A DNA stretch of 64,000 nucleotides. It comes from Legionella steelei (GTDB taxonomy: Bacteria; Pseudomonadota; Gammaproteobacteria; Legionellales; Legionellaceae). This document shows, piece after piece, positions 17,874-26,229 of the stretch (positions within the stretch are counted from its first letter, which is position 1; the number at the start of each line of letters is the position of its first letter). Below the pieces are notes generated by a model that ran no database searches, was not told the origin of the DNA, and saw only the letters and a program-made list of their open reading frames with translations. The position numbers and the translations under genes are program-made. The stretch is taken from contig NZ_LNYY01000021.1 of the NCBI RefSeq assembly GCF_001468005.1, forward strand, positions 248,637 through 312,636, read 5' to 3'.

Positions 17874-19823
17874 CTACATATTCGCCATTGTTAGAACAAA
17901 ATTTGGGATGTTAGGCGAGCCTATCCCAACGGCATCATTCCAAAATTGATCTTCGGGTTCAAGCGTCAGTGATGAATCCCATCCAAAGGTTTTGTTACTA
18001 ATAGTAAAAGCAGATGCAGGGGCCGGAGTTCCTTGAATTGATGTAGACGGTGGAGGTGTTGCACCACTAATGATAAGCGCAGGGGGAATAATAAGATTAA
18101 TTGCTCTGTTGCTGAGTAATACATCATGCCTTTGATATAAATAAGGTGCAGCCTGGCCTATAGGGGTCCCTTTATTCAGTAAACTACGTGCTTGATTAAC
18201 TAGAACTAAAGTTGCCGAAAATAATGGACACGCTAAGCTAGTACCACCATCCTGGACTGATGTTCCATCGGCAATAATCAATAATCCTGTTTGCGGATCA
18301 CCAAGCATGGCAATGTCAGGTAATGCACGATGGCGCCCATAATTGTTAATCACTCCATAGCCACCTGCTGTGAAATTGCTAATGGAGTTCTGCCAAGCAA
18401 CTGGCCCATAAAATTGACTGATGCCTCCGCCAGTACCACCATCATAGGAAAAACTACCCTTAGTGTTTTTAACAGAGCCCCAGACTGTTTCAAATGCATA
18501 ACGGTAATTTGTATCTACAAATAAAGCAGTGGCTCCAACAGCGGTCACATAAGCAGAGCTGGAAGGGTAATCAACTACTGGTGAAGAAGGACGTGGAGGG
18601 GTGCATTTTTTATCTGTTGTGTATGTATTATCGCCACAATCTCCAGAAGAAAAATTAACGCTAATTCCTGCAGCAGCAGCTAATTCCAAGGTCTGTTCGA
18701 ACGCTGTATCTGAAATCTCTTGACTACTCCAGCTATTCGAAATGACATAAGCATTAGGAAAACCTGCAATAGTAAAATTATCATTAATCAGTGTGTGAAT
18801 TACATCAGTTAATATGCTCTTTTGATCACTTCCTAGTACCAGAACGGTATTATCTCCTGGTGCTATTGTATGGGATGATTCAATGTCTAGCGCAATTTCA
18901 TTACTAAAAGAGGATGCATTCGGACATGTTGTAAAGGGGGTACCATCAGGATTAATTATCGCAAAATTCTTCGATGCACCTGAGGTGACGAAGGGCTGTA
19001 TATTATTCGCATTAAAATATTGATTCGCATCACTTACGATTTGTTTTGCAGTGTTCGTGCCGCACGCATCAACAATAACTAAAGTCTGTCCCGTTCCATC
19101 GAGATGAGTGCCATTAATGCGAGGAATATTTTTCAGATTATAGGTTTTTTGCAAATTTGCTCCCGTAAAACCTTGCAATGAAATATCGGTCGGAATTGCA
19201 AAAGAAATAAAATTATCCCAAATAAAATTTATATCATGAACTGCAAGAGAGTTATTTTTTATACTTTCTATGTTTGAGTGAAATTCAGGAACAGAACTCA
19301 GACCTGTAATTTCCGCAATATATTGGGCAATCTCTTGATTTACTTGGGGTGGGCTTGTATTGGCGTGGACGATCTGGTTTTGATAAAGATAATAGTTGAT
19401 TTGCACATGAAGTGCTTGTTCAATTTGAGCGACTGTTCCAGTGACACGAACACTATGGTTGACGACTTTTGTTTGCATCCCTTGAGAAGAGAAAAATTGT
19501 TGTACTGAATTTTCCGCTTCATGACCAGGTGAAAATTCTTGCTCATAAAGACTGTGAGTTAAAAATTGATGATATTGAGGGCTATTGGGATCATAGACAT
19601 CTTGAACGAGCTTATCCAACTTGGCTTTATTACGTAAATTTAACCAGACAATAAATGAAATGTCGCTCTCAGGGGACATAGGTCGAATTCGTGTGGCCTG
19701 ATTAAGTAAATTTAATCCTGGGCTGGGTAAGCTCAATAAGTCATTTGCTTGCTTTGCATAGGGAGTTATCGTCACAAAACTTAATGACAATAAGAGAAAT
19801 ACTGCTTTTTTAAGTTTCAACAT
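17874..19823 (-). CDS. Secreted S53 (sedolisin/kumamolisin) peptidase
   Basis: 649 residues with an N-terminal signal peptide (MLKLKKAVFLLLSLSFVTIT, cleavage near YAKQA). A pro-kumamolisin activation domain occupies roughly residues 40-190 (SPQYHQFLTHSLYEQEFSP; VTGTVAQIEQALHVQINYY). The S53 catalytic domain follows: Glu and Asp in NEIALDIESSH, the oxyanion-hole region around NFSSGDCGDN, and Ser in DGGTSLACP. S53 enzymes are acid-active serine-carboxyl endopeptidases, exported and self-activated by removal of the prodomain. The next gene downstream begins only 16 bases away on the same strand and is also secreted, so the two form an operon. Activity at low pH is family knowledge and would suit a vacuolar or acidic niche. 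Confidence 0.9.
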   Translation of the reverse strand: MLKLKKAVFLLLSLSFVTITPYAKQANDLLSLPSPGLNLLNQATRIRPMSPESDISFIVWLNLRNKAKLDKLVQDVYDPNSPQYHQFLTHSLYEQEFSPGHEAENSVQQFFSSQGMQTKVVNHSVRVTGTVAQIEQALHVQINYYLYQNQIVHANTSPPQVNQEIAQYIAEITGLSSVPEFHSNIESIKNNSLAVHDINFIWDNFISFAIPTDISLQGFTGANLQKTYNLKNIPRINGTHLDGTGQTLVIVDACGTNTAKQIVSDANQYFNANNIQPFVTSGASKNFAIINPDGTPFTTCPNASSFSNEIALDIESSHTIAPGDNTVLVLGSDQKSILTDVIHTLINDNFTIAGFPNAYVISNSWSSQEISDTAFEQTLELAAAAGISVNFSSGDCGDNTYTTDKKCTPPRPSSPVVDYPSSSAYVTAVGATALFVDTNYRYAFETVWGSVKNTKGSFSYDGGTGGGISQFYGPVAWQNSISNFTAGGYGVINNYGRHRALPDIAMLGDPQTGLLIIADGTSVQDGGTSLACPLFSATLVLVNQARSLLNKGTPIGQAAPYLYQRHDVLLSNRAINLIIPPALIISGATPPPSTSIQGTPAPASAFTISNKTFGWDSSLTLEPEDQFWNDAVGIGSPNIPNFVLTMANM

Positions 19824-19838
19824 GAATAATCTTCCTTG

Positions 19839-21278
19839 TTACCCGAAAAAAAATAAACTTGTAATTGGGCTATTAATGATAAATCCCAAGTCATCTCCAG
19901 TGGTTAAAGAGAAAACATGGCCATTCTGTGTCCCTGCGAGGATTACGGTTAAATCTGAATTAACAAATAAGGTGTAGGTTATTTGCGATAAAAGAGTCCA
20001 TATCGGATTTGGATCTGTTAAGCTATTGGTAAAATAGACATATTCAAAATCAATGGTTCCAGGGGGGAATGTGCTATTAGAAGAGGTTTGCCGAGTATTC
20101 ACATAAAGCTGATTATTTACAGCAAAAACATTTTGGACCGGGACAGGGGTACTTGATTCTGGGCCGTTGATTCTATTCCAGTTACTTCCATTGTTCATTG
20201 AATAATAGACATTGCCATCTTCACTTCCTACATAAATTGTAGAAGAGGTCAAGAATATACTATTTATAGCTCCAGTACCTGGATTAGCGGTGGTCAAAAC
20301 CCAAGTCGCTCCATTGGTGCTTGAGTAATAAACTTTACCCTCTTGAGTTCCAACATAAATTGTTGCGTCAGCCGTAACAAAAACACTATTCACCGATGAA
20401 CTACCTGGTGCCGTTGTAGGGCTCCAAAAAGCACCGTTATTGGTTGAATAATATACTTTTCCATCTTCGCTTCCAGCATAAAGCGTGGTGGATGTTGCAA
20501 ATATACTATTTACTGCGTAATTTAAAGAAGGTACAGCCGTGGTAGTCCAAGTTAAACCATTATCAGTAGAAAAATAAATAGAACCACTCTTAGTACCTGC
20601 ATACGTTGTTCCTACCCGTGTAAAGGTTACTGCTACTGTGTGGTTACTATCGATATTGGATAGTGTAAATGTTGTTCCTCCTTTCTGGGCGGTACCTCCA
20701 TCCATTAACCATTCATCCACTTGATAACCCGCATTAGGGGTTGCAGTAAACGTCAAATTGTTTCCAGCAATAACAGTTTGCGGTGTATTGGGTGAAATGA
20801 CTCCATCTGGACCAACACTAGGAGTAATCAAATAATGGGTCACGGGAACTACAGTAATGTTTAAAATGTTCGCTGCATTTGGTTGATAACACTGCAGTGC
20901 ATTTCCTTGTTCACATACTTGAGGGCCACCTTTAATATTGCTTGGAAGCATGCTTCCATTCACAAGCAAATTTAGAGTACAAGATTGATGAAATGCCAAT
21001 TTAAAGGGATTCGGGCAATTTCCGATTGAAGTGACCTGGGTAATCCCAACGATAGGTTTCATCGACAGCGTGTGCGCTCTCCTCGATTGATTCGTTACTG
21101 TGTATTTAATCGTTGCAGATCCTATTGATGTTATCGAAACCGTTGGTGGATAATTAGGATCCGCCGTCAAAGTCCACACCGGTTTACCTGCGCAGCTTAT
21201 TGTAAGAAAAAAAAAAGCCATTACAGCGATAAAAAGCTGAGACCAAGAAGCTTTAAATATTTGCATCTTCAAATCCAT
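19839..21278 (-). CDS. Secreted beta-propeller-like (BNR-type) repeat protein
   Basis: Transcribed upstream of the S53 peptidase gene. The 479-residue protein begins with a signal peptide (FIAVMAFFFLTISCAGKP). The N-terminal third has a Cys-containing Ig-like domain (IGNCPNPFKLAFHQSCTL). A bacterial-repeat domain follows at about 165-220 (AGNNLTFTATPNAGYQVDEW). From residue 225 on, at least four tandem ~47-residue units run YAGSEDGKVYYSTNNGAFW, YVGTQEGKVYYSSTNGATW and so on. Each carries the S-x-x-N-G-x-x-W signature of BNR or photosystem-type propeller blades. It is probably a surface or secreted binding protein. The partner is unknown; the operon suggests action together with the peptidase. 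Confidence 0.75.
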   Translation of the reverse strand: MDLKMQIFKASWSQLFIAVMAFFFLTISCAGKPVWTLTADPNYPPTVSITSIGSATIKYTVTNQSRRAHTLSMKPIVGITQVTSIGNCPNPFKLAFHQSCTLNLLVNGSMLPSNIKGGPQVCEQGNALQCYQPNAANILNITVVPVTHYLITPSVGPDGVISPNTPQTVIAGNNLTFTATPNAGYQVDEWLMDGGTAQKGGTTFTLSNIDSNHTVAVTFTRVGTTYAGTKSGSIYFSTDNGLTWTTTAVPSLNYAVNSIFATSTTLYAGSEDGKVYYSTNNGAFWSPTTAPGSSSVNSVFVTADATIYVGTQEGKVYYSSTNGATWVLTTANPGTGAINSIFLTSSTIYVGSEDGNVYYSMNNGSNWNRINGPESSTPVPVQNVFAVNNQLYVNTRQTSSNSTFPPGTIDFEYVYFTNSLTDPNPIWTLLSQITYTLFVNSDLTVILAGTQNGHVFSLTTGDDLGFIINSPITSLFFFG

Positions 21279-21550
21279 ATACAGACATTCATTGAGCGCT
21301 TATCTTAAGTTGGATACTTATCGAAAATCAATAATAAGTGATAATAAAAAGTATTTTTTTCAATAACTTAATAATTTCTAACAAAAATTCCACATTCACT
21401 TTTTATCGTATGATCTATGGGGTCGCATCTGGTCTTTTTAGCAGAGCAGATTAAATTATCTTATCAATCCTACTCCTTGCTTTTTATGGATCCGTTGCAA
21501 AAACCAAGGATAGTTTATACTTCAATGTAAATTATTAACTGAGATTCCAA
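21279..21550. other. AT-rich intergenic stretch before IS remnants
   Basis: About 270 bases upstream of the propeller gene (its promoter side) running into degraded insertion-sequence DNA. No frame or conserved RNA is recognisable. Confidence 0.3.
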
Positions 21551-21694
21551 CGACCATACTACACTTTATCGTTGGGTTCAGCATTACGCTCCTGAATTAA
21601 AAAAACGCCTTGATTGGCATAAGAAACGCTACGCCTGTCGCTGGCACCTTGATGCAACCTATATTAAGGTAAAAGGTGAGACTGGTAACACTTA
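21551..21694 (+). pseudogene. Second IS6-family transposase remnant
   Basis: The plus strand encodes HTTLYRWVQHYAPELKKRLD, then WHKKRYACRWHLDATYIKVK and G before going out of frame. This is the conserved region between the helix-turn-helix and the first catalytic Asp of IS6-type transposases. It covers the same region as the remnant at 17.6 kb but is on the other strand and diverged from it, so it represents a separate insertion. Start and C-terminus are missing. Confidence 0.75.
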
Positions 21695-21726
21695 ACACTG
21701 AATTAGGAGAAAATAAGGTGTTATCT

Positions 21727-21834
21727 ATGAGCTGGAAGGATACTGATGAATACAAGGAAAAATTAAAGTTTATTGGTGATTGGTTGAAGGATGAATTTAG
21801 TTTTTCTGATTTAAGCAAGGTTGGGCCATTTTGA
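21727..21834 (+). pseudogene. IS481-type transposase N-terminal remnant
   Basis: A 35-codon frame, MSWKDTDEYKEKLKFIGDWL followed by KDEFSFSDLSKVGPF-stop. It matches the N-terminus of IS481-family transposases (MPWxxxxxMxxKLxFIxDWLxxExSFSELC). The rest of the element is gone. The 3' end runs into the hairpin AAGGTTGGG...CCCAACCTT at 21817-21843. Confidence 0.6.
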
Positions 21835-21873
21835 CCCAACCTTCGCCTGCTTATTAGGCACCGTGAACTGTGT

Positions 21874-22662
21874 CTAATGAGGTTTAGGTGCCGTATTTAA
21901 TAAGTTTTCCCAATTTTCAATAAGGTCTTTTAAAGGATGAACATTGGTTTGTTTGTGTCTAACATATAAAGCGGGTTCTTTACCTGCTTTGGCTTCAAGA
22001 TGTTGTTCCATCGCCTCAAGCATATACGAACCAGATTTAGCAGTTTTCGGATCAATTAATTCACGCGTAAACGGATCTTTAAATTGACCACGTTCTAGCA
22101 AGTTTAATGCGGTACCTCTATTATAAACACGATTATTGATTTCTATAGGGTCAGTGAGAGGTTCCATGCTTATAGGATCGGTGCATTCGCTTGGTAAATC
22201 ATTTCCTAATTTCTCCATTGCTTTTTTAGCACGTTCTTGTAATGCTGTATCGGGTTTAGGCACATGTCCAAAAGGTGTATTTGGTCGTTCTGCGGCGACT
22301 CTACCTTGGTCGGGGACTAGTCTCTGTGATGCCCTTGGTGAAGGAGCCCTTTGTACCTCTATAGGTGTTTCTAAATTTCTAAAATGAAAATTTGCTCGAT
22401 TAACCGCAGCGTTGAAAGAATTTCTATGTGCTGGTATTTCATAGCGATGGTTTAATGCCATTTCTAAGACAAGAATACGGCTTAACTCTTTAAGATGGTT
22501 TATTCTCTCTTCTTGATAGGAATTATTATAAAAAGAAATATACGGAGTATGATGTGCTTTGCTTATATTATTCACTTGATGATAGAAAGAAAATAGATCG
22601 GCTTGGGTAGTAAAAGGATTAAACCGGACTCTTGGTGGAATCTGCACGATTATTAATAACAT
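21874..22662 (-). CDS. U-box-like protein (candidate ubiquitin-ligase effector)
   Basis: 262 residues, no signal peptide. A U-box-like domain occupies about residues 155-225: SECTDPISMEPLTDPIEINN, then VYNRGTALNLLERGQFKDPF and TRELIDPKTA. The pattern of Pro-Ile, D-P-(I/V), a helix after (V/T)Y-x-R and a final D-P-(F/x)-T-R-x-x-(L/I) is that of U-boxes, which fold like RING fingers without zinc and recruit E2 enzymes. The preceding Pro/Arg-rich linker (residues 105-135) and helical N-terminus are not recognised. The protein has no bacterial pathway partner nearby and would make sense only in a eukaryotic host, so secretion by a Dot/Icm-type system is inferred. Ligase activity is untested. Confidence 0.7.
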   Translation of the reverse strand: MLLIIVQIPPRVRFNPFTTQADLFSFYHQVNNISKAHHTPYISFYNNSYQEERINHLKELSRILVLEMALNHRYEIPAHRNSFNAAVNRANFHFRNLETPIEVQRAPSPRASQRLVPDQGRVAAERPNTPFGHVPKPDTALQERAKKAMEKLGNDLPSECTDPISMEPLTDPIEINNRVYNRGTALNLLERGQFKDPFTRELIDPKTAKSGSYMLEAMEQHLEAKAGKEPALYVRHKQTNVHPLKDLIENWENLLNTAPKPH

Positions 22663-23047
22663 TATTTATCCAATTTGATTTTTATTTGTTTATTTTAGCA
22701 GTGAAATCTTAAAATATTATTAACATTTGTAAGTAATATTCATTACCTCAAATTATCTGTTGCCGAAGCAGGGAAAACCGGCATGGGAGGATTGAGGATC
22801 GATTTATATTTAAAAACACGGCGTTGGCCAACTGTCTCAGATTAATACACATGTTTCCCACTGTGCATTTTAATTCGCCTACAACCCCGGCGTTAAAAGA
22901 TTTGATTAAGCAGTAGTAGAAGTAGTATTATTGATCCGTGTGATTATACTAAGAACACTTATGTATATTAAAAATAGTATTTGAAGTAGTAGAGTTAGGC
23001 GGGGGCCAAACTAAAACCGCAATGCGCAACGAAAAAAGGTATAGTTG
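22663..23047. other. Intergenic stretch with unrecognised coding debris
   Basis: A short plus-strand reading ending FPTVHFNSPTTPALKDLIKQ-stop near 22916 looks protein-like but lacks a start and a recognisable family. The rest is AT-rich. The promoter of the DUF2132-S4 pair must lie here. Confidence 0.25.
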
Positions 23048-23296
23048 ATGGACAGAACATCTAATGATCCACTGCACGGCATTACCCTAGAGACTATCTT
23101 AAATAGATTGTTGATTTGTTATGGCTGGGAAGGCTTGGCGGAGAGAGTCAAGATTAACTGCTTTTCTTCCAACCCCAGCATCAAATCAAGCCTTAAATTC
23201 CTGCGCAAAACACCATGGGCAAGGACTAAAATTGAAACCCTTTTTCGTGATTCCTTAAAAAATAAAGATTGCGACAACTCATCATTATTGGAGTAA
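23048..23296 (+). CDS. DUF2132 (VF530) family DNA-binding protein
   Basis: 82 residues: [20 protein letters not shown], then [20 protein letters not shown] and [20 protein letters not shown]. This is a full-length DUF2132/VF530 protein, a family whose structure is a four-helix fold with double-stranded DNA-binding properties. The ATG at 23048 is favoured over the adjacent TTG by the AAAGG site seven bases upstream. The next gene starts six bases after its stop, so the two form a transcription unit. The cellular role is not established. Confidence 0.9.
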   Translation: MDRTSNDPLHGITLETILNRLLICYGWEGLAERVKINCFSSNPSIKSSLKFLRKTPWARTKIETLFRDSLKNKDCDNSSLLE

Positions 23297-23301
23297 TAAA
23301 T

Positions 23302-23520
23302 ATGAAGGATATTTTCATTAATAAAGAACCTGTTGAGCTCTTTAAAATTCTTAAATTTGAAGGTATCGCTTCGAGTGGAGCGGAAGCTAAGGATATGATA
23401 GCTGCGGGCACTGTATTGGTAAACGGCATAATAGAAAAACAGAAAAGAAAAAAGATGGTCGCAGGAGATACGATTCAATTGAAAGGAGAGATCTTTCGGC
23501 TAAAGTTGGGTACTAATTAA
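23302..23520 (+). CDS. S4-domain RNA-binding protein (YbcJ-like)
   Basis: 72 residues consisting of a single S4 RNA-binding fold: LFKILKFEGIASSGAEAKDM, then IAAGTVLVNGIIEKQKRKKM and a C-terminal AGDTIQLKGEIFRL. YbcJ-like proteins bind structured RNA and are thought to act in ribosome or tRNA handling. The ATG is preceded by GGAG eight bases upstream, within the stop region of the DUF2132 gene, implying coupled translation. The length equals the family norm. Confidence 0.88.
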   Translation: MKDIFINKEPVELFKILKFEGIASSGAEAKDMIAAGTVLVNGIIEKQKRKKMVAGDTIQLKGEIFRLKLGTN

Positions 23521-23856
23521 CGTTTTTCTACACAGGCTCTAGTAAAAATGGATGAAAATAAGAAGGATTATAGGGCCCCCAACTCTTTAGTTACACAAGT
23601 TAAATGTCTGTGCAATTGACTTCTGATATGTATAAATTTGCACTGGGCTTGGTTAAAAAATGAAGCTCTTCAAAGCGAGAATTCGCCGTAAGCAACCTAA
23701 GGTTTGTGCTAATATTCAGTACTTGGCTAAAGTGATTGGTCAAATTTAAATGCGTTTACCGTGGCCTGCACTTGTCATAATAGTCTTACACCGATTAAAA
23801 TAGCACGTTTATAAGGGAAAGTTGCGACTGTACACATAAACATTTCATTTTATTAA
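23521..23856. other. Intergenic stretch, nothing recognised
   Basis: About 335 bases between the S4 gene and the hemolysin III gene. It has scattered short frames but no family motif, RNA gene or clear terminator. Confidence 0.3.
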
Positions 23857-24519
23857 ATGACTCATATGGCTTGGATTAAACCAGATACATCACAAACCCG
23901 GGTTGAAGAAATCGGTAATGCCTCTACTCATGCACTTGGAGCATTCTTAAGTTTCATTGCCCTTGTTTTATTAACGTTATTTGCCGCATATCAAAACAAT
24001 AGTTTAAAGTTGGTATCTAGTATTGTTTTTGGATGTACTTTGCTCTTGATGTATGTATGTTCTACTGTTTATCACAGTATGACGAACCCTAAAATAAAAC
24101 ATCTATTTCGTATCTTAGATCACGCGTCAATTTATTTACTCATAGCTGGAAGTTATACACCATTTGTGTTGGTCACGATTAACGGCTCTCTAGGATGGAC
24201 CATATTCACTATTGTTTGGTCTTTAGCTTTTGTTGGGATATTATTCAAGTGGTTCTTTGTCCATAAATTTGACCTACTTTCCACACTAATTTATCTTTTG
24301 ATGGGATGGATGGCACTCCTCATTATAAAACCTCTTTATCAATTACTGCCACCAGGCGGCTTAACCTATATTGTAGCAGGAGGTTTGAGCTATACCGTTG
24401 GGGTCATTTTCTATATTTGGGAGCGATTGAGATTTAGTCACGTGCTCTGGCACTTATTTGTCTTATCAGGAAGTATTTGTCATTTCTTCGCGGTATTTTT
24501 TTATGTGGTGCTTGTCTGA
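23857..24519 (+). CDS. Hemolysin III / TrhA-type PAQR membrane protein
   Basis: 220 residues with seven membrane helices. The family marks are EEIGNASTHALGAFLS near the N-terminus, STVYHSM in TM3, RILDHASIYLLIAGSYTPF in TM4 and VLWHLFVLSGSICHFF in the last helices. The conserved Ser, His and Asp cluster is the proposed metal site of the PAQR fold. Despite the name, bacterial members (TrhA in E. coli) act in membrane-fluidity homeostasis of unsaturated fatty acids. Two ATGs are available (23857 and 23866) and neither has a strong ribosome site. Confidence 0.9.
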   Translation: MTHMAWIKPDTSQTRVEEIGNASTHALGAFLSFIALVLLTLFAAYQNNSLKLVSSIVFGCTLLLMYVCSTVYHSMTNPKIKHLFRILDHASIYLLIAGSYTPFVLVTINGSLGWTIFTIVWSLAFVGILFKWFFVHKFDLLSTLIYLLMGWMALLIIKPLYQLLPPGGLTYIVAGGLSYTVGVIFYIWERLRFSHVLWHLFVLSGSICHFFAVFFYVVLV

Positions 24520-24581
24520 TACGTTCGATTGAATCGGTACTACTACATCCCCAAAAGATGTAGTAGTAAAATATCTTAAAT

Positions 24582-24674
24582 TTAAAGGGCTGTTATATTC
24601 TGTGCTTGAGGGCCTTTAGCACCTTGTGTTACAACGAATTGCACTCGCTGACCTTCTGTAAGAGTTTTACGGAG
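24582..24674 (-). pseudogene. Cold-shock protein (CspA family) 3' fragment
   Basis: The reverse strand reads RKTLTEGQRVQFVVTQGAKG then PQAQNITAL-stop, the last third of a CspA-type nucleic-acid chaperone. The N-terminal RNP1/RNP2 part is absent: upstream sequence changes abruptly into the HigB-like remnant. It is a truncated relic. Confidence 0.75.
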
Positions 24675-24721
24675 TAGGAAAGTAGTAGATCCCCGACTGG
24701 GATCCTGGTAAATCTGTCGAG

Positions 24722-24940
24722 GAAGCCATTTTAGATATGCCCCCGAAGATTCAGGCTCGAATGCTCAAATTATTAAAATTAATTGAAGAGCACGGGGCTA
24801 ATTTAGGTTCTCTCCATACAGCGTCTATGGGTGATGGATTTTTTGAAATTAGAGTTTAAGACCCAGGTAAGCATAGGGCGTTTTCCTTATTGTTATATGG
24901 AAGTAAAGTAATTTCGATGATTATTCATAAAAGACATTAA
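24722..24940 (+). pseudogene. HigB/RelE-type toxin remnant with an in-frame stop
   Basis: The plus strand encodes EAILDMPPKIQARMLKLLKL, then IEEHGANLGSLHTASMGDGF and FEIRV, then TAA at 24857-24859, and resumes in the same frame with DPGKHRAFSLLLYGSKVISM. This is the pattern of phage-derived HigB-like (Gp49/RelE superfamily) mRNA interferases, where ...FELRVK is followed by a basic RAFY strand. The N-terminus and C-terminal tail are missing and no HigA antitoxin follows. The toxin is dead. Confidence 0.65.
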
Positions 24941-25121
24941 GTCTGATTACTCTGAAAAGCAGACTGAGGCGGTTCTGATTTAGACTTGCCAACCAGTAAA
25001 GTATAAAAAATTAAAGTCATGGTTTCGAGCGCTGCGCTATTTCATTATTTATTTTTGGCAGTTTTTAAATTTTCAACAGCTGGCGCTCCTTCAAAGTTGT
25101 TTCATCACTATTCAGTGGGCT

Positions 25122-25949
25122 TTAGCTTTCTAACCGTTGACAATATTCCACAAATACTTGTTTCACTTGCTCTGGATTGTCCATCCATGGGAAATGAGAT
25201 GCATTTTTTATCTCACGGATACAAATATTTTGCCGTTGAAACGCCCGTGCTTGTGAAAATAGTATTAATGGCGTTAGATGATCCTGATCACCAGAAAAAA
25301 TTAAGGTTGGTATTTTCTCTGGAATCCATTTTGCCTGATAGGTTCGATCAAAATTGTTTTCTGCCCATAGGTGGCTTTTATAATTAAAAGGTAATGAAGC
25401 AAGCATTTCGATTATTTTATCTAAACTTTTGGATGTAGAAACGTAAGGAGCGCAGGCGATGGTAAGCTCTCGTAATAAATCATTTGATGGATTTTTTTCA
25501 TACATTTCTTGTAATTTTTCAACTTCTTCTAGTGGGTGATTTTTAACGTACTCCATAAAAAAACTTTGCCAGCTTGCATTAGGCGCAGAGTCCATTAATA
25601 CGAGTCCGAGAAGATTATTTTCCAATTCGGGTGTTGCAAGAGCAAACATGCCACCCGATGAATGAGCCACTAAAATAACGTTATCTAACTCATTAGTGGC
25701 TTCGATAAGAGCGTTAGACCAGTTGGAAAAGCTTTTCTCATCATCTTCCGTATTATTTGAGCCGTCTCCAGGCAAGTCTAGATACCAAAGAGTACCGGGA
25801 AGGGATAAGATTTCAGTTAAATTATGCAGAGATTCAGACCCTAGGCCGGGGCCACCAGGTAAAAATAGCCAGTTATATTTTGTATTATTATCTCGATGCA
25901 ATCGATTTAGGCGTGCCTTTGATTTGGTCCAAATTGAATTTTGATTCAT
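25122..25949 (-). CDS. Alpha/beta-hydrolase
   Basis: 275 residues with the alpha/beta-hydrolase fold. It has an oxyanion strand LFLPGGPGLGSESL near residue 30, the nucleophile elbow VAHSSGGM near residue 95, an acid in IFSGDQDHLTP near 220 and His in NASHFPWMDNPEQV near 250. There is no signal peptide, so it is probably a cytoplasmic esterase or peptidase-like hydrolase. The GGPGxGS motif is shared with prolyl iminopeptidase-type enzymes. The substrate is unknown. It is a single gene, convergent with nothing recognisable and divergent from the aldehyde dehydrogenase. Confidence 0.85.
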   Translation of the reverse strand: MNQNSIWTKSKARLNRLHRDNNTKYNWLFLPGGPGLGSESLHNLTEILSLPGTLWYLDLPGDGSNNTEDDEKSFSNWSNALIEATNELDNVILVAHSSGGMFALATPELENNLLGLVLMDSAPNASWQSFFMEYVKNHPLEEVEKLQEMYEKNPSNDLLRELTIACAPYVSTSKSLDKIIEMLASLPFNYKSHLWAENNFDRTYQAKWIPEKIPTLIFSGDQDHLTPLILFSQARAFQRQNICIREIKNASHFPWMDNPEQVKQVFVEYCQRLES

Positions 25950-26229
25950 ACATACACCAGATTCTTTACTTTTGTTATTTCATGAAGGGATGCATATGTT
26001 AGCAGAAAATAGACTGAATATGAGCGCCAATAGGGTCTTTAGTTTACAATGGTCGTGCTTATCATTGAAAACCAAAGACTGATTCAAAGTAATTATTTTG
26101 GTTGACACATAGCAATCGTATTTTAAAAATACACCCAAAAATAATTATTGGGTTTATTTGAAAACGATAAAGAATTTTATTAGTCTACTCTCTCCATGAA
26201 ATAAATTGGTTACAGAAAGGAAGCCTATT

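Noticed and set aside
25019-25387. Plus-strand 122-residue frame
   Set aside because: Mostly antisense to the alpha/beta-hydrolase, whose motifs are clear; no independent evidence.
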